This document shows, piece after piece, positions 14,401 through 27,629 of a stretch of DNA of 64,000 nt. The stretch is from Penelope pileata. Taxonomy: Eukaryota > Chordata > Aves > Galliformes > Cracidae. The first letter of the stretch is position 1; each line of letters begins with the position of its first letter. The translations under genes were made by a program, and so were the position numbers. The stretch spans positions 774,212-838,211 of the forward strand of contig WBMW01003829.1 of NCBI GenBank assembly GCA_013396635.1, in the 5' to 3' direction. The notes under the pieces were generated by a model. That model did no database searches. It worked only from the letters and a program-made list of their open reading frames with translations, and was not told the DNA's origin.

Positions 14401-16308
14401 AGCACGCTGCTGAGACACACAGCCCCAGGAGGGGCAGCAGCTCGCTGGCCTCATGCCTGGGAGACCTTGTCGCATCTCTTCCGCTTCCACGGTGGGAGCC
14501 CTGTGCTCTGCAGTTCAGGAGAAGGAAAGAAAGAGCTTGTGCTGTGCTGACAGATGCAGGGGGGCTGCTTCCTTCTGCCGTAAATGCTCTTAATGCCCTT
14601 CCAGAGTAAGGTCATTAGCTGGAGGGAAGAAAGCTGCGCTGATGGCTGGATTCCTGGGGATGGGTTCAGTGGCACATATGGCAGGGAGTTTTGGAGAAGC
14701 ACAAAGGTACTGTTAGCATGAGCTTCCCAGCATCAGTCAGCAGCACGCAGCTCTGCAGGGTGCTCTGGTGAGGCTGTGCACAGCAGGGCTCCCCTCTCCT
14801 GCTTGGCACCGGGCTGCAGTGACCGGAGGGAGGCAGAGCAAGCACGGCCCTGGCTGCGGGCTGCTGGCTTCTGCAGGGGCAACCTGAGGAGTGGGAGCAA
14901 GAAGGATGTTGTTAGCAAAAGTATTCTGTAGAATGAAACTGGGCAGAGTTTGCTCTGTATTTCGTTTTGGGAGACCAAGAATTTCTGCTTCCTAAAGGTC
15001 TCTGCATTAACAGCTCATTTTGTTTCAGCAGCTCCACATCCTGCAGCTCCAGCATTAGCACTTTGTGGCACTTTCACCCCAGTGTGCGCCCCTTCTAACT
15101 GCTGGCAGCCAAAATGCTTTCCATCACTAATAACTAAGCAAGGTAGTTTTCTAAAGGAAAATAAGCAGATGTCAAGGTTATGGTTGATCTCGGGACAACA
15201 AGTCCCTGGTAATAAGCACTTTGTTCAAAAAGACACAGTAGTTGTGCAGGAAATTCTAGCATTAAGACTTGTGTTGTGAGTCACAGAAGCTATTGTTTTA
15301 TCTGAGCCAGTCCATCTCAAAGCAGTGCTGTTTCCAGGGTAAGGTGCCACTTGTTTGGAGTTTATTCCAGGGTTTCAGGCACGGTGCACCGGGGTTGTTG
15401 CAGTTGTCACTCCCAACTCCCACGTTCTCTGCACTCTTTATTTGCTGCATCTCTTCTCTCACGCTGAGCTCATCGTTCATGTACATTGCATGATTTTTGA
15501 GGAATTTGTTTTTATCTTGTGCAGGTTATTACATTGCTCCCATTGTTGTTACATTCAGAATTGTCCAGGTATTCCCTTGCAGAGCCTCCTCCTCCCCGGG
15601 ATCACTGAGCCACCTCCTCCCCACGTCTCCTTCCCACTCGCAGCCCAAATGCCTGTAGCTGCGAGCCCACAGCCCCCTGCCCTCCAAACAAATTCCTATG
15701 ATGAATATTTGCATATATATTTTGTGGGGAAGTTGTGAAGCTTGCTTTTGATATATCATAATCAAAAAGTAATGTGAAACAGGCATCACTTTTGCTTCTT
15801 GGGAAATATTTAGAAAATATTTCCCATTTTTGAGAATGAACGTTTAACCAGACAGTTTGTTTTGCTTCTTTGATTTTAATGAAGAATTAAATCAAGAAAA
15901 TTCAGTAAAAACTATTTTAAAAATCCAACTCTCAAAGATGTTTTCATTTAAATAACTTTTGAAAAAAAAAAAAGATTCAGCCAGTGACAGTTTTATGTAT
16001 TTTCCAGGATTCAGATATGAAGCTATGACAGAACAACGGGGTCTTAAAAGCATCAACTGGGTGTCATAGGAAAGATAATTTTAGGAAAGAAGACAATTAA
16101 TTATAAACGGACAGGGCACACATTGTTTTTCAATGTGATTTGGCAGTCAAGAAGATGGCTTTTAGCAATATTCTGTGGGTTGGAGCAGCTTGTTCTTCAG
16201 GCTAGCTACCCTGAAAATGAGCGCCCATCTTTAGCTTCACCAGCAGGTTCTCCCCTGCCCTGTAACAGTGTAAATCCGATGGCTGCAATTGGATTTGGTT
16301 TTGATAAG
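11435..16308. other. Unique sequence, nothing recognised
   Basis: The open frame 13884-14384 (+, 166 codons) has no recognisable domain. A perfect 10-bp inverted repeat with a 5-base loop is at 15801-15825 (GGGAAATATT, TAGAA, AATATTTCCC). Confidence 0.6.
11687..11709. repeat. (AAAT)n microsatellite
   Basis: Five to six AAAT units after TTAAAA. Confidence 0.93.
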
Positions 16309-16365
16309 ATCACAGAATCACAGAATTGCAGGGGTTGGAAGGCACCTCTACAGATCATCGAGTCC
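16309..16365 (-). mobile_element. CR1 LINE 3' end, antisense, cut by assembly gap
   Basis: ATCACAGAATCACAGAATTG, then CAGGGGTTGGAAGGCACCTC and TACAGATCATCGAGTCC, is the complement of a CR1 3' end. It belongs to the subfamily type with GCAGGGGTTGGAAGG rather than GGTTTGGGTTGGAAGG. The sequence then becomes N. The bases after the gap (ACCAGCCTGTCC onward) show no CR1 similarity, so the rest of the copy, if present, lies in the gap. Confidence 0.88.
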
Positions 16366-16677
16366 NNNNNNNNNNNNNNNNNNNNNNNNNNNNNNNNNNN
16401 NNNNNNNNNNNNNNNNNNNNNNNNNNNNNNNNNNNNNNNNNNNNNNNNNNNNNNNNNNNNNNNNNNNNNNNNNNNNNNNNNNNNNNNNNNNNNNNNNNNN
16501 NNNNNNNNNNNNNNNNNNNNNNNNNNNNNNNNNNNNNNNNNNNNNNNNNNNNNNNNNNNNNNNNNNNNNNNNNNNNNNNNNNNNNNNNNNNNNNNNNNNN
16601 NNNNNNNNNNNNNNNNNNNNNNNNNNNNNNNNNNNNNNNNNNNNNNNNNNNNNNNNNNNNNNNNNNNNNNNNNNNNN
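16366..16677. other. Assembly gap (312 N)
   Basis: A run of 312 N. It begins inside a CR1 copy, which is the probable reason the assembly failed here. The true length is unknown. Confidence 0.99.
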
Positions 16678-18926
16678 ACCAGCCTGTCCAAATCCATCAT
16701 TGTGATGGGAAGCTGATCTATTAGACTCCCAGGTCAAAATCTGACAATCTGCCTTTATCTCTATCCGTTTCTTATTCTTCTGAATATCCCTAAAATGAAC
16801 TTTCAGGGGAGATGCTGCCATGCCAGAGACTCTGTGTTTCTCCAGGAGCTTTGCCAAGGCTTTGCTGTCTTTCCTGTGCTTTTCTGATCGTGCTGCATCT
16901 CAGCCCTCCCGGCTGCACTGTGAGCTCAGCCCTCTGTCTGCCCGCAGTGAACGCGGCAGACGTGTCCTCCTGTCTCTCTGCAGCAGCCTTTGCTGAGGCT
17001 GAAGTCTGTAGCACAGCTCCATCACTGCTCCTTAGGCTGGGGACTCCCAGTTAGTGCAGGTTTGGTTCATATACTGTCTTTTCTAGACCTCTGAGGGTTC
17101 AATCTCAGGTTGTAAACAGAAAGATGCCTTTTGAGATAAGAAGGCTGAGAATAGGGCCTCTGATTGAAAATGTGGAGATAATTTATGAAGTACAGGCTTA
17201 TTTCACCATGGGTGTTTATGATGTGAAAAAGCTGGATCTGTGACTTATATTTCTGCATTTTTGTTTATATGATGCAAATTTCAAAATAAAAATGATGAGA
17301 GATGGAGAAAGTGAGCAACTGTCCTTGAGCACAGCTTTGTAACTCCGGTTAACATCTGGCTGTTTCCTCATCTGTCGTGCCATTTATTTAAGATATTGTC
17401 AACAACTGAGCTGTTAAAATGCTAAGAGGCTGGTGAAAAGCAATTATTTTGGCAGTGCTAGGATCGAGAAGGTTAGTTCTGCACAAAAACCTCCACTATG
17501 CAAAACCAGGAGTAATTGCCCATTTTCCAGCTGAATTCACAAAATGCTGCTGCTGCCTTCGAGCTCATTCAAAGGGTTGCCTGCGACTGGGAAGGTGCCA
17601 CCATCTGCTTTGTGTCCTGCGAAGCCGCACACGCATCGCTTTCATTTCTCTGGTATGATACGCGCTATGGAGGAGTTAATGACCACGTTGTCATTATTGC
17701 AACTTACTGCTTCTTGCAACTGGTGAGCAGGAGCAGCTTGCACTCAGCAGCGTGCTGTGCAGGGAGGTGCGGTGTGTGGGGAACTGCAACGCCTGCTGCC
17801 CCTGAACAGAGCGAGGAAATGCTTCCCTCACTTGGTAGGATGTCCCCCCTTAGACTATTTTCCCACTTGCAAAGGGTCCCGAGTGTTTCGTACGCTCCTG
17901 TGAGTAGATTGTTTATTTTGCTGATTTGACAGTGTAAGAACAGGCAGTGGGGATGCTTTCCATTAGAAATAATTTTAACTATCTTGGCAACACTTCTCCT
18001 TGTTTAGTGACAGATTGCATAACGTGGTTTGCCAGGTTACATTGTGATGTTTTCACTTCTGAAGTGTACTTCAGATTGCTGTGCTTCTAAGCAGCCCCTA
18101 AATCTGTAAAATTCCTTCTGGCCCATGTAGAAATTAAAGCTAATGTCTGTGTACATCAAAAATCTACTAAAATGGGGTGCTTCACGTCTCTCGTGCCATT
18201 TATTTTGGCATTGCCTAACTACAGTTTTGGGTAAAGTTACATTTAACATATTAGAGCTTTTCAGTTGTAATTGCAAAGCGTGTCAATCAAGCTAACCTTC
18301 ATCTGCTTGATTTAGGGTGCAAAGGATGTAAATATTGTTGCCAGTTTTGTTGACTAATCAGTGTATCTGGTTGAAAAGTGACATCAATTAGTTTTGCAAA
18401 GCTGTCAGTTGCCTGCTTACACATGGAGATATCTGTGAGCAGTGAGATCGTGAAGTGCTACCCTGAGAACAGGATGCTGCAGGTAATCTCTGTCTGGGCT
18501 ATCCTGGGAGAAGAATTTCACCTGAATTTTCACTGTCTGTCTGTAGCAGAGGGACGTGTGATGCATTGCCTCTATTAGCAAGCCAGACAGAAAGAAGATC
18601 TTGATTTTAAATCTTATTGCAGTGTGCTTGCAGGTTTGAAATAAAATTATTGATTCATGTATGTACTGAGACTGGAGACTTAAACATTGTGAAGCAGAAA
18701 AATAGTGTTAGTTACCACTTCAGACGAGAAAACTGAGAGTGTAAAATAGGTGCTGTCTAAATTTCTAAGGCTTTGCTAGCATCAATTTTTCTGTTCTCAA
18801 CTTCTGGGACAATGCTTGAGATTTCTTAGTGGGGCCACAGGGTTTCAAACAACAGGTTTGGGGCTCAGTCTCTTGGTGATGTATAGAGATGCTGAAAGGC
18901 TCCACAGAGTAGAACTGCCCAACTCT

Positions 18927-18968
18927 CTTAAATCTGGGCTTTCCATTCTTAAATCTGGGCTTTCCATT
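18927..18968. repeat. Perfect 21-bp tandem duplication
   Basis: CTTAAATCTGGGCTTTCCATT occurs twice in direct succession with no mismatch (18927-18947 and 18948-18968). The perfect identity suggests a recent duplication. Confidence 0.95.
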
Positions 18969-21900
18969 CCTGGGTATTTAAAGTTCTGCTATGTAATGGA
19001 GGAGAGGTTCTCCATGGAGAGCGTATAGGGGAGTTGCACAGTCAGTAACAACAAATTGCAAATCCCATGTGCAGTCTAAGAAATTTCCTTAGCATGCTGA
19101 ATCTGGCACTCCCCCATTGCTTTCCAGTGGGAAATAGCCCTTTTACTTCTTTGATATCTTCATAACATCGCTGTGTGCTTAACTGCAGTTCACCAGCTGA
19201 ATTTTTGTTAAATATTGAGTCACCTGCAACAGAATTCCTACCTCCGTTTTTCTTATTATATTCCATATTAAGTGAATTCTTGGATAAACTGATAGGGTTC
19301 AAGTAAGCAGAAAGCAGAGATTTTCTTGAGTTGGTTTAGCTACTTTCTTACATGTCATTGTTTGGATGATACGTAACATGACTGATTTTCTGAAGAACTT
19401 GCATTTGAAGGGCAAAAGCTCAGTTTCTGTGATTGATGCATATTTAATGGAGAAGTTTAGGTCTGCCCTCTTCATCTTGCCATCTGAACTTCGATGCACA
19501 GCTTGCTACTTTGGCCAGAGGTAAGAATTAAAACAAGAAACATCGTCAGTCTGTCCTCAGCAATGTCAGAAGCAATATGAAAACAGGGAAAGGTTAATAA
19601 GCATCAAAGATCAGCCAGTTCTAGGCTGGAAACTCTGGAAAGCCTTCCTCTGGCTTCCCTGCTTTGCTTCTTTGCTTCACAGGCAGATGTGCCCGAAGGC
19701 AGCAGAAACAGCGCATCAGCATGCACAGAGGGCAGAGTATTGCCAGGCGTGATCTAAAGAGGTTTGAATGGGCTTGGAAGGAGATAAGCCAGGTTTGCTG
19801 CATCCTCAGACTTGGGAGAGGCTACCAGACATGGTGGGCTGGTGGTGCTGGTGCCCTCAGCGGGGCTGCCACACTGCTGCTGTCAGTCTGTGACTCCCTC
19901 CAGCCCCGATTCCCAGGTTCATTTTTTCTAAAAGAAGTGACATAGTCATAATGTAACTTTAAGTAACTTCAAAGAGTAGTTGCAACACTTTTTAATGCCA
20001 CTGGTAGAACTTATTTAATGCTCCAGTTAGAGAGGAGTTACTATAATAAGAGCTCTTGTGATAGGTGATGTTGTTCTGTGAAGCATCATCTCTTAAATAA
20101 CTGGTGTTATTATGGAAAAGGCTTGTTCGTGCACACATTACATTATGGAAAATTGCTTTTATAATTTAGGTTCTAAATAAGCCTACTAGTATTGAAGAAA
20201 ATTATTACACATTTTCTGGTCATAAACACCATAAAGCAGTAGGATTTAGTTTTTTATGGCAAAATTATATTCCTCTTACCTGTCGCGTTTTATAAAAGTC
20301 CATGGAGTTACACAAGTAGGTAAACAGAGTAGGGGTTGATAGCAGCTCTTCCATACTCTCTTACAAAACGACCAGCTTGGACAACCATGCCATGTGGACC
20401 TGGGTGTCAATATTTTCGATAGATTAAGTGAAGGAAGTAGAAATCATGTTCCAATTTGCATTTAGTTCCCAAGTTTTAGAAATCAGAGCTACCATGAGGT
20501 AATCAATCATCTGCTGCTCCATGGCTTTATAACTCCTGCTGCAACTGGTGATGCTCAGCCAAAGCCAGCATGACCTGCACTGTGTTCCTCTGTGCTCACA
20601 GCATGTCTACTGCGTTTCAGAATTGCAAGCCATGATGGGGTTCCTGTAGCTCAGCATTTTCAAACTTCGGTTTAGATAGGGGTAGGCTTTCCCCATGTCT
20701 GCTCTTTGCAGCCCTGCCCTCCAGACAAATAGGAGCTGCTTGCTGTGGTTCCCTCCTTCCGCCTTCCAGTGTCTGGTGTCGCTGGGGGAGCGTCTGAAAT
20801 TGTGTCAGTCAAGCCTCTTCTCTTTTGCAAAAAGAATAGGATGCCATTGAGAAAATCCCTTCTAAGAATGAAAAATTGTAGACCTACCAACAACGCTTGT
20901 CACAGAAGCTCTATTGAAGTTATTCTACTACTTTTTTCCTAGTTTGTGTCTCTTAAGAGATTGTTAGATTTCTTTTACTCAATAAATTGGGAGGTCTCAA
21001 ATCTGCCCCAACGGCAGAGGACAGCACTGTTGAGCATGCCATGCTGGGCTGCTCACATGACAGCAAGGATTAGCCTGCGGGACTGTTCAGATGAGCCCAA
21101 AGCTTCTTGAGTCATCCTGGGCAGGTACAAAGGAGCTGCTGCCAACCAGAGCCCCAGGACGCTGGCTGATCTTCCTGGGATGTCTTTATCAGATGCCATC
21201 CCTGTTTCATTTCCCATCATTTGATGAGACAGGACAGAACGGTTTCAGTCCACTGTTTTGTTTTGGCTGCCCTTCAGTTGCTCGTGAGGCACTGGGCTGT
21301 GATTTCCTGTGACTCCTGGGGTTAAATTAAGTATCCATTTAAGCTGGAAGAAGCCTACCAGGAGAATATTGCTGTGATCCGCGCTTAACATCATGATCTG
21401 TTGTTTTGATTTATCTTGAAAATGATAAGAGGGATGTCATCCATCTTCAAAATTCACTTTGATAAGTGCTAGTCTTTATTTGAAATTCATGAATAAATAA
21501 ATGTATTTCAGAATGTTGGGAAGAGCGTACAGTGTTGGAGCAGTGAGTTTAACTCAGAGGGCATCGTCATTTGTCAGCGATGTGTGTTACACGGGCATTA
21601 TATGTGATGGGAATTTTGTCAGTGAAACTTATGCGGGCCGTTAAAAATAGAGTTTGGAGCTGTGATATTTTGTAGTTTGCAGTTTTCTCCTGATTTACCA
21701 AAAGCTGACCTTTTTATTTTTTCTAGAATTGTTTCCCAGGCATGTTCAGAAATGCCTGTAGAATCCATCAGTAGGTAAGTGTGGGGCCTGATCCTCAGGC
21801 CGGAATCAGGATTGTTGTAGGCAAGTCAAGGAGAGTGTGTTTGTGCACACAGCACTCAGCCTCACCCAGGTGAAATGCTAAGTCTCCATGAGGCCAGGCA

Positions 21901-22056
21901 GCAATCTCACTTAGCACAGCCAAAGCATTTCATCGCAGCATTTAACACGTGCATTTTTCGCACTTTAGTAACTGTAATAACAAAGCTTCACAGAAAATCA
22001 TCACCACGCTGCAAAGAGAATTCAGGGCGTTCCTGCTTGAGAAATGTCTTCCCCTC

Positions 22057-22072
22057 AAAAAAAAAAAAAAAA
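22057..22072. repeat. Homopolymer A16
   Basis: Sixteen A following CTTCCCCTC. No upstream retrocopy is recognisable. Confidence 0.9.
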
Positions 22073-23159
22073 CCCAACTTCTTAGAAACTGCAATTTCTC
22101 AATGGCATTGTGATTTGCCTTTTAGTTTACAGGAGCTCTGGAAGTGAAAGGTGTGACCATGTTTGTACAATGGTAATTGTAGGTGATGTCACTTAACAGG
22201 GAGGTGAGTATGCTGTGTGTGCATCACTGAACATTTGTATTTTGTGTTTACAGGCTTGGCATGATGGAAACTGCCGAAAAAAATAGCTGTCATTGATAAG
22301 CTGAGTTGCCAAGTTGCCAGAGCACATAGCAATCACCGTGTTAACACAGCAGTAGGAGACAAACTTCTTATCAGTAGAGTGATGTATCACTTGATTTTTT
22401 CTATCAGCACCATTGGTAGGATTTTTTTCACTTCCCAAGACATATTTAAATTGTTTACTCCAGTGGTAAGGTGCATCTTATATCTTTGATAGCTCTCAAG
22501 ATCAAAATAGCCTTTTCTATCAGGCCTAATCCTTTATTCATAGCCAAGCAGTCGGAGCTTCAATTATAAATGCATTAAACTCATTGGGTGAGCATTAAAC
22601 TGAGCAAGTGACTGTGTTGACAACAAGCACTTTGATAATCAACGTACAGTGGAGCTCTTCAGCTGTGCTGTGATGAGGCTTTGGTGTTCTTGTTTGCGTG
22701 CATGTTACGAAGTTATGGGTCACTCTTAGGCTTAAATGTTAGAACAAATGCAGCACTGGAGTATATGGGTTAGGCTGAAGGCCAGTGGCAGAGCAGGGAG
22801 CCCTGGAGAACAGTAACCTGATAGCTGGGGAAGGAGGAGGAGGTGGGCTGTGTTTTGTCCCTCAGGGTGGTAGCAAGGCTTTGCTGGTTTGTGTAGGACT
22901 TCAGTGAATGGCTCAGTGCCTCGCCAGCTCCACCAGATGTGGTGTATCTGATGAAGTCACAGCAGTAGTTCGCTTGCTGTAAGAGGTTTCTGTAGCCTCC
23001 AGTGGGTTTTATTGCCTCGAGACTAGAAGGAGCTAAAAGAAACCAAGGAGAAAAGGAAGTTTACTGGGAGGTCTCCAAAAAGAGAAGAGAGTATGGACTG
23101 TGTGGGGTTCAGGAGGTGATCCACCTCGCTGGCACATGGGCAGCATGAGGCTGGCAGGG

Positions 23160-23393
23160 GGCTGGCAGGTGGGCAGCACATTGGCCAGGTGCAAGGTGCT
23201 GCACCTTGGTCAGGGCAATCGCAGATGTGTGCAGACTGGGAGAAGAACTCCTTGAGAGCAGCCCTGCAGGGAGGGACCTGGGGATTCTGGTGGATGAAAA
23301 GCTGCGCTGGAGTTGGCAGCGTGTGCTTGCAGCCCAGAAAGCCAACAGTATCCTGGGCTGCATCAACAGAGGGGTGGCAGCAGGGAGAGAACT
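23160..23393 (+). mobile_element. CR1 LINE fragment, internal ORF2 segment
   Basis: A sense CR1 fragment from the reverse-transcriptase C-terminal region. Clear blocks are GTGCAAGGTGCTGCACCTTG (about 23189), then in the frame 23206-23499 the peptides LGEELLESSPAGRDLGILVDE and RVLAAQKANSILGCINRG. Similarity ends abruptly near GGGAGAGA (23393), well before the CR1 3' end. The left border is blurred by short GGCTGGCAG and GGGCAGCA repeats at about 23128-23180. It is another subfamily than the copy at 45196, judging from different residues at equivalent places. It is truncated on both sides and non-functional. Confidence 0.85.
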
Positions 23394-26300
23394 GAGCAAT
23401 CTTAACAGATACACTATGCAAAATATTCCCCAAAGCCTAGGAGAAATGGAAATGGAATATGGTTTTCTAACATGGAAGTGGGAAAGAAGGACTTCATAGG
23501 TGGCATTTACACGCTGCTGTTGGATAGCTTACGTTGCACGATGTTATTTTTGTTTTGATGTTTGTTTTGTTTGAAGTAGTTTGAAGTGTAGTAGCCACTT
23601 GAGCATCACAAATTTATGACATGAGGTCCTTTAAATATTTATCTGCTGTTATGAACAAAACAGATGAAGAAAAGGAAAACATCTCTCTGTGGCTATGGAT
23701 AAGGCACAGCTGCTCTAAATACTTAGCAGGAAGCTGCAGTTTTAGAAATTCCCTTTGATGTCACAGGAGCGTCTCTTCGCTGTCTGAAATTTGATAGACC
23801 AGGAGCAAGATGATGTTTGAGGCAGGAATTCTCATTTTGCTGAGCAGCACGACTGCTGGAGATTCTCTGCTATTGCAAAACACATCGTGTGTGGCATTTA
23901 GTTGCTAGGCACTCGCTCAGCTGAGTGCTGGTTTCTAAGCTTGCTTTTATATTTAACTCGCCCCTTCACAGCTTGCCAGTGATTTGGCCTCCACAAGTTC
24001 TCGTTTTCCCTTCAGTTTTCCATATTTTCATGTAAGGAAATTTCTTTCTTTCTCTCCATGAATGTAATCGAGTGAGGTTCCCCAGCTAAATGTAGGAGAT
24101 GTACATTTTCTGTTTCTAGAGAAATGGTGTGCAGAGGTACAGGTTGGTCGGTGCTGCTGTCGGAAGGGCTGTAATGACAGTGCAAGCTAAGTGCTAGCTT
24201 ATGGCTAGCCTTGTAATTTTTATTTTTATATCGCTCAAAGAACCTTTTAAAACACCATGCCTTTACCCCTGTTTCTCCATGACTGAGGCAAACAAATCCC
24301 ACAGAGATTCAAGGGGAAACTGGTAGCAGAGAAGACAGTACTTTGGTTTCCAAGAACAAAGGCCATGCCTCTTTCCGTTTATTTAAAAGGAGTTAACTCA
24401 AAATTACCTTTACTCTGTTTAGGTAACCTTATGAAGGGAGGGTTCGTACTCCAGGACATTGTCAATTCAGGTTTTTTTGGTGGAGAAGTAGGATGTTGCC
24501 TCATACACGTGAAGAACCCCTGCTTGTTCTGATCTAGCAGCTATGGAGAGCTATGAAACCACTATCTATGCCTGTCAATTTTTCTTACAGAGGCTGAAGA
24601 AAACACAAAAATGAGGGAAACATGCAAGCATTCTATTCTACATATTGTCTAAAAGCTGTTCTGGCAGCTTGCACATACGTTGCATAAAGCCCTACCCTTT
24701 GGCTAGGATAGCTCCGAGCTCTCGGGGCTGCCTTACCGCACTGCCCAGCGGCTCCTCCTGGGGCATCGCAGGCAACCAGAGAAATCGGTTCCCACTCAGC
24801 ACTGTGCTAAAAACAGGGGTGTTTTACTGTTCTCCCATATGGAGAAGAAAATTTTAATAAGGCAGAAAAAAATTAAGGGACTGAGCTTGTTTTTCCTTTC
24901 CTATTTGGAATTACTGTGAAATGTTGGTTTCATTTCCCTCTAACAGCACTAATAAAATGGGGATGAAAAGTCACTTGCTATTACTGTAGCAACAGCAGCC
25001 TGAGTACATTGTTTTGCTAAAATGCTACTAAAATTCTTTTAAATAAAACCAGATATTTACTCTGTGGAGTTTGCTGTTGCAAGATTGTCATTTAGGTATG
25101 GAAGTCCATACTAGTTATGCAATGGGGGATTCATCTGCCTGACCGACAATAGAATGTACCTGAAAGTGCTCACTGGAGTGCCCTGAGCTATGAGTGCTGC
25201 AGGCAGCTTGTTCCTAGAAACTGCAGTATGGAATGCTGTAACAAAACCTGCCTTTTCTTTCCTCCAGTCCAGATCAAGTAGAAAAATCAGACTGCAGCAC
25301 CTTCAAAATGAAAGGAGAGCGCACCTTTAAGTGGGGCAGAAGAAAATGTAAATTCAGTTCTTTCTGTGGAGCATAGAAAACTAGGAGTTGATTTTTCTGG
25401 CCTCATTATGATGGTTTCCCTGACTTCTGTGGAGATTGGCTGATTTAAAATAGCTGACAATTATCTTTTAAGATCAGTTGCTTGCATTTGTCATTGAAGG
25501 TTTATGCTCATTCTCCATCTCTCTTTTATTACTGTTATTTTCCTAAACTTTGACTCTTCTACATGTTCTAGTAGTGAAATGATAAGATATGCTGTGTAGT
25601 TACTAGAGGAAATAGATCACTGGCATCGTTAGTACTGCTCTGGAGGAGAAATCTGCTGTTCAGAATGGGTTATGCATTACAATAATCAACATTTCTCATG
25701 TTTTCCTTCAAGTTACCCTTACTCTTCAAGGTATGACCATGCCTCCACTGCGTTTTTCACTTGATTATAATCAGAAATGGTGTATAGGGGAATCAAAAGG
25801 GCAATCTGGGCCCTGCCCCAGAGGCACGCTCTGCTCATACATCCCTGCAGAGCACATGGCATCACACCGGGCTCTGGTTTGAGATCAGGCAAAGGCTGCC
25901 TTGGTGAAAGGATTTCTTCTGAATTTGAAACACTTTGGGAAACGTCAAGGCATCCAAGTCTGTAGCCTTCACTTGCAGAAGAGCCTTGTTCTTTCTGAGG
26001 TTAAAAGAGCTTCTCTGGAAAGAGAGAGAAAGCTTTTCACAGGCCTGTATGCCAGTTAGAAAGCCAGAGCCAAGTTCTCCAGCAATAGAAACACGGAGCT
26101 GCTATCAGCTGAGTTGCCTTCGACCAGGAGAGCTTTTGGCTGCTTTCTGTTTCCCAGGGCTGTAGCTGTGGGGATTAACTCACGTTATGATTTTGTGCTT
26201 TGGCTCTCACTCAGCTCCTCCTCGTGCACAGAAGCAGTGATCTGGGAGGTGCAGCCCAAGATAACCTGCACAAAGTGGATCGCCTGGCTCACTGCGGCGG

Positions 26301-27607
26301 CTTACGGCATGCTCGGAGACATCCCTGCTCAGCAGCAGCTCCTGTGAGCAGTGCCCAGCACGCGTGGAGACACCATCGCTGGATTTACACTCGTTCTAGG
26401 AAAGGCCACTTGAGTTTAGGATGTTAACAAAGACAAGTGGATGTTTAGAGAGGATCATGCTGCGGGGAAATTGTGCTGCGTTATCCTTAGCTGATCCTGA
26501 CTGTACCCTCCAAACACATGCAGCAGGCATGAGGAAAAGACTTTCATTTTCTGGAAGAGAAGAAGCCTGGGGTTTTTCTTCCTTTTCTTTCACCTGTTTG
26601 TGTATTACAGGTACTTTCTTCGATTCCCATAGGGAATTTCATAGGATTTTTTTTGGTGAAACAATATAGTACTATCATCGAGGTCAACTTTGCAATAAAG
26701 GCTGTGTAACAGCTGAGTGTGTATGGGTCGTTTTGGTAGAGGTGCCTATAAAACCTTTCCTCTCAGTCGCAGTTATTGCCTTACTTGCCTGTGCAATGTG
26801 AGATTCTTTCCAAATTGTAACAATCTTCTTTACTGAAGCTGGAGAGAGTTTGGGGTTGAGAGTAGCAGTGGTAGGAGCCAGTGATAAAAGACCACAGCAG
26901 AATGGCTCAATGCTATGAAGCAGGGATATTCATTTGCTTTAAGTAGTCCATCTCCAGCCAGGTGACATTCTGTGGTGGGTTCACCCTCAATCTTTCTGCT
27001 CTGTGAAATACTCATGAGGTTTATGTACCAAACTGCAAATACAGAAGGATAAGCTTACAACTCAGTGCTACGAGGCAGGTAGGTGCCCTTCCAGCAGTAG
27101 CGAAAAATATTTAACATGTCCATTGCTTTCACCAGGCCGGGTTCAGGCAGCCAGACAGATTGCAGGGGTTATCAGAGGTGACGTTCAGACCTGATTCACA
27201 TGCATGGTACTGTCTTTTTGTCTCTATTATTTCAGTTCTGTTGCCTCACAGATTATTTTCATCATCCTTTTGGTGATAAAACCAAAATAGAGATCATATC
27301 AGTTATTGTTTACTATGTTGTTATATATTTTCTGATGTTTTCTCAAGAGTAGCTTTGGTAGGAGTCAAAGCAACTCTGTCAATTTTTTTGAGTGGTACTT
27401 ATAATTTGGGAGGTGATACAGGCTTTGAAGAATAATCTGTTTTTAATGTGTGACTTCATTTGGCTAGGTCCATAGAAAACAGTAATACCACCTACAGCAG
27501 AACCAACACAAGGCTGAGATTTCAGCTATCTCTAGAAGACAGATTCTGCTGAATCTTCTCTACAGCTGCTTGCAGTTTTCAGTTCAATAAGATGAAAACA
27601 ATTCATT

Positions 27608-27629
27608 AAAATAAATAAATAAATAAAAA
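27608..27629. repeat. (AAAT)n microsatellite
   Basis: About five AAAT units, preceded by ATTCATT. Confidence 0.93.

Larger units (their letters stand above)
16678..23159. other. Unique sequence, nothing recognised beyond listed small repeats
   Basis: No coding homology is recognised. The part 17516-17929 (+, 137 codons) is open but featureless. Short imperfect direct repeats (GCTGGCAC and GGGCAGCA units) lead into the CR1 fragment from about 23128. Confidence 0.6.

Noticed and set aside
16123..16857. Apparent long frames across the N gap on both strands
   Set aside because: They are open only because the gap has no readable codons.
23023..23433. 136-codon minus-strand frame, Cys/Pro-rich
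   Set aside because: It is the antisense of the CR1 fragment and its flank.
26965..27000. Resemblance of TGTGGTGGGTTCACCCTC to the start of some avian LTRs
   Set aside because: Too short. No matching LTR end, primer-binding site or retroviral coding sequence nearby.
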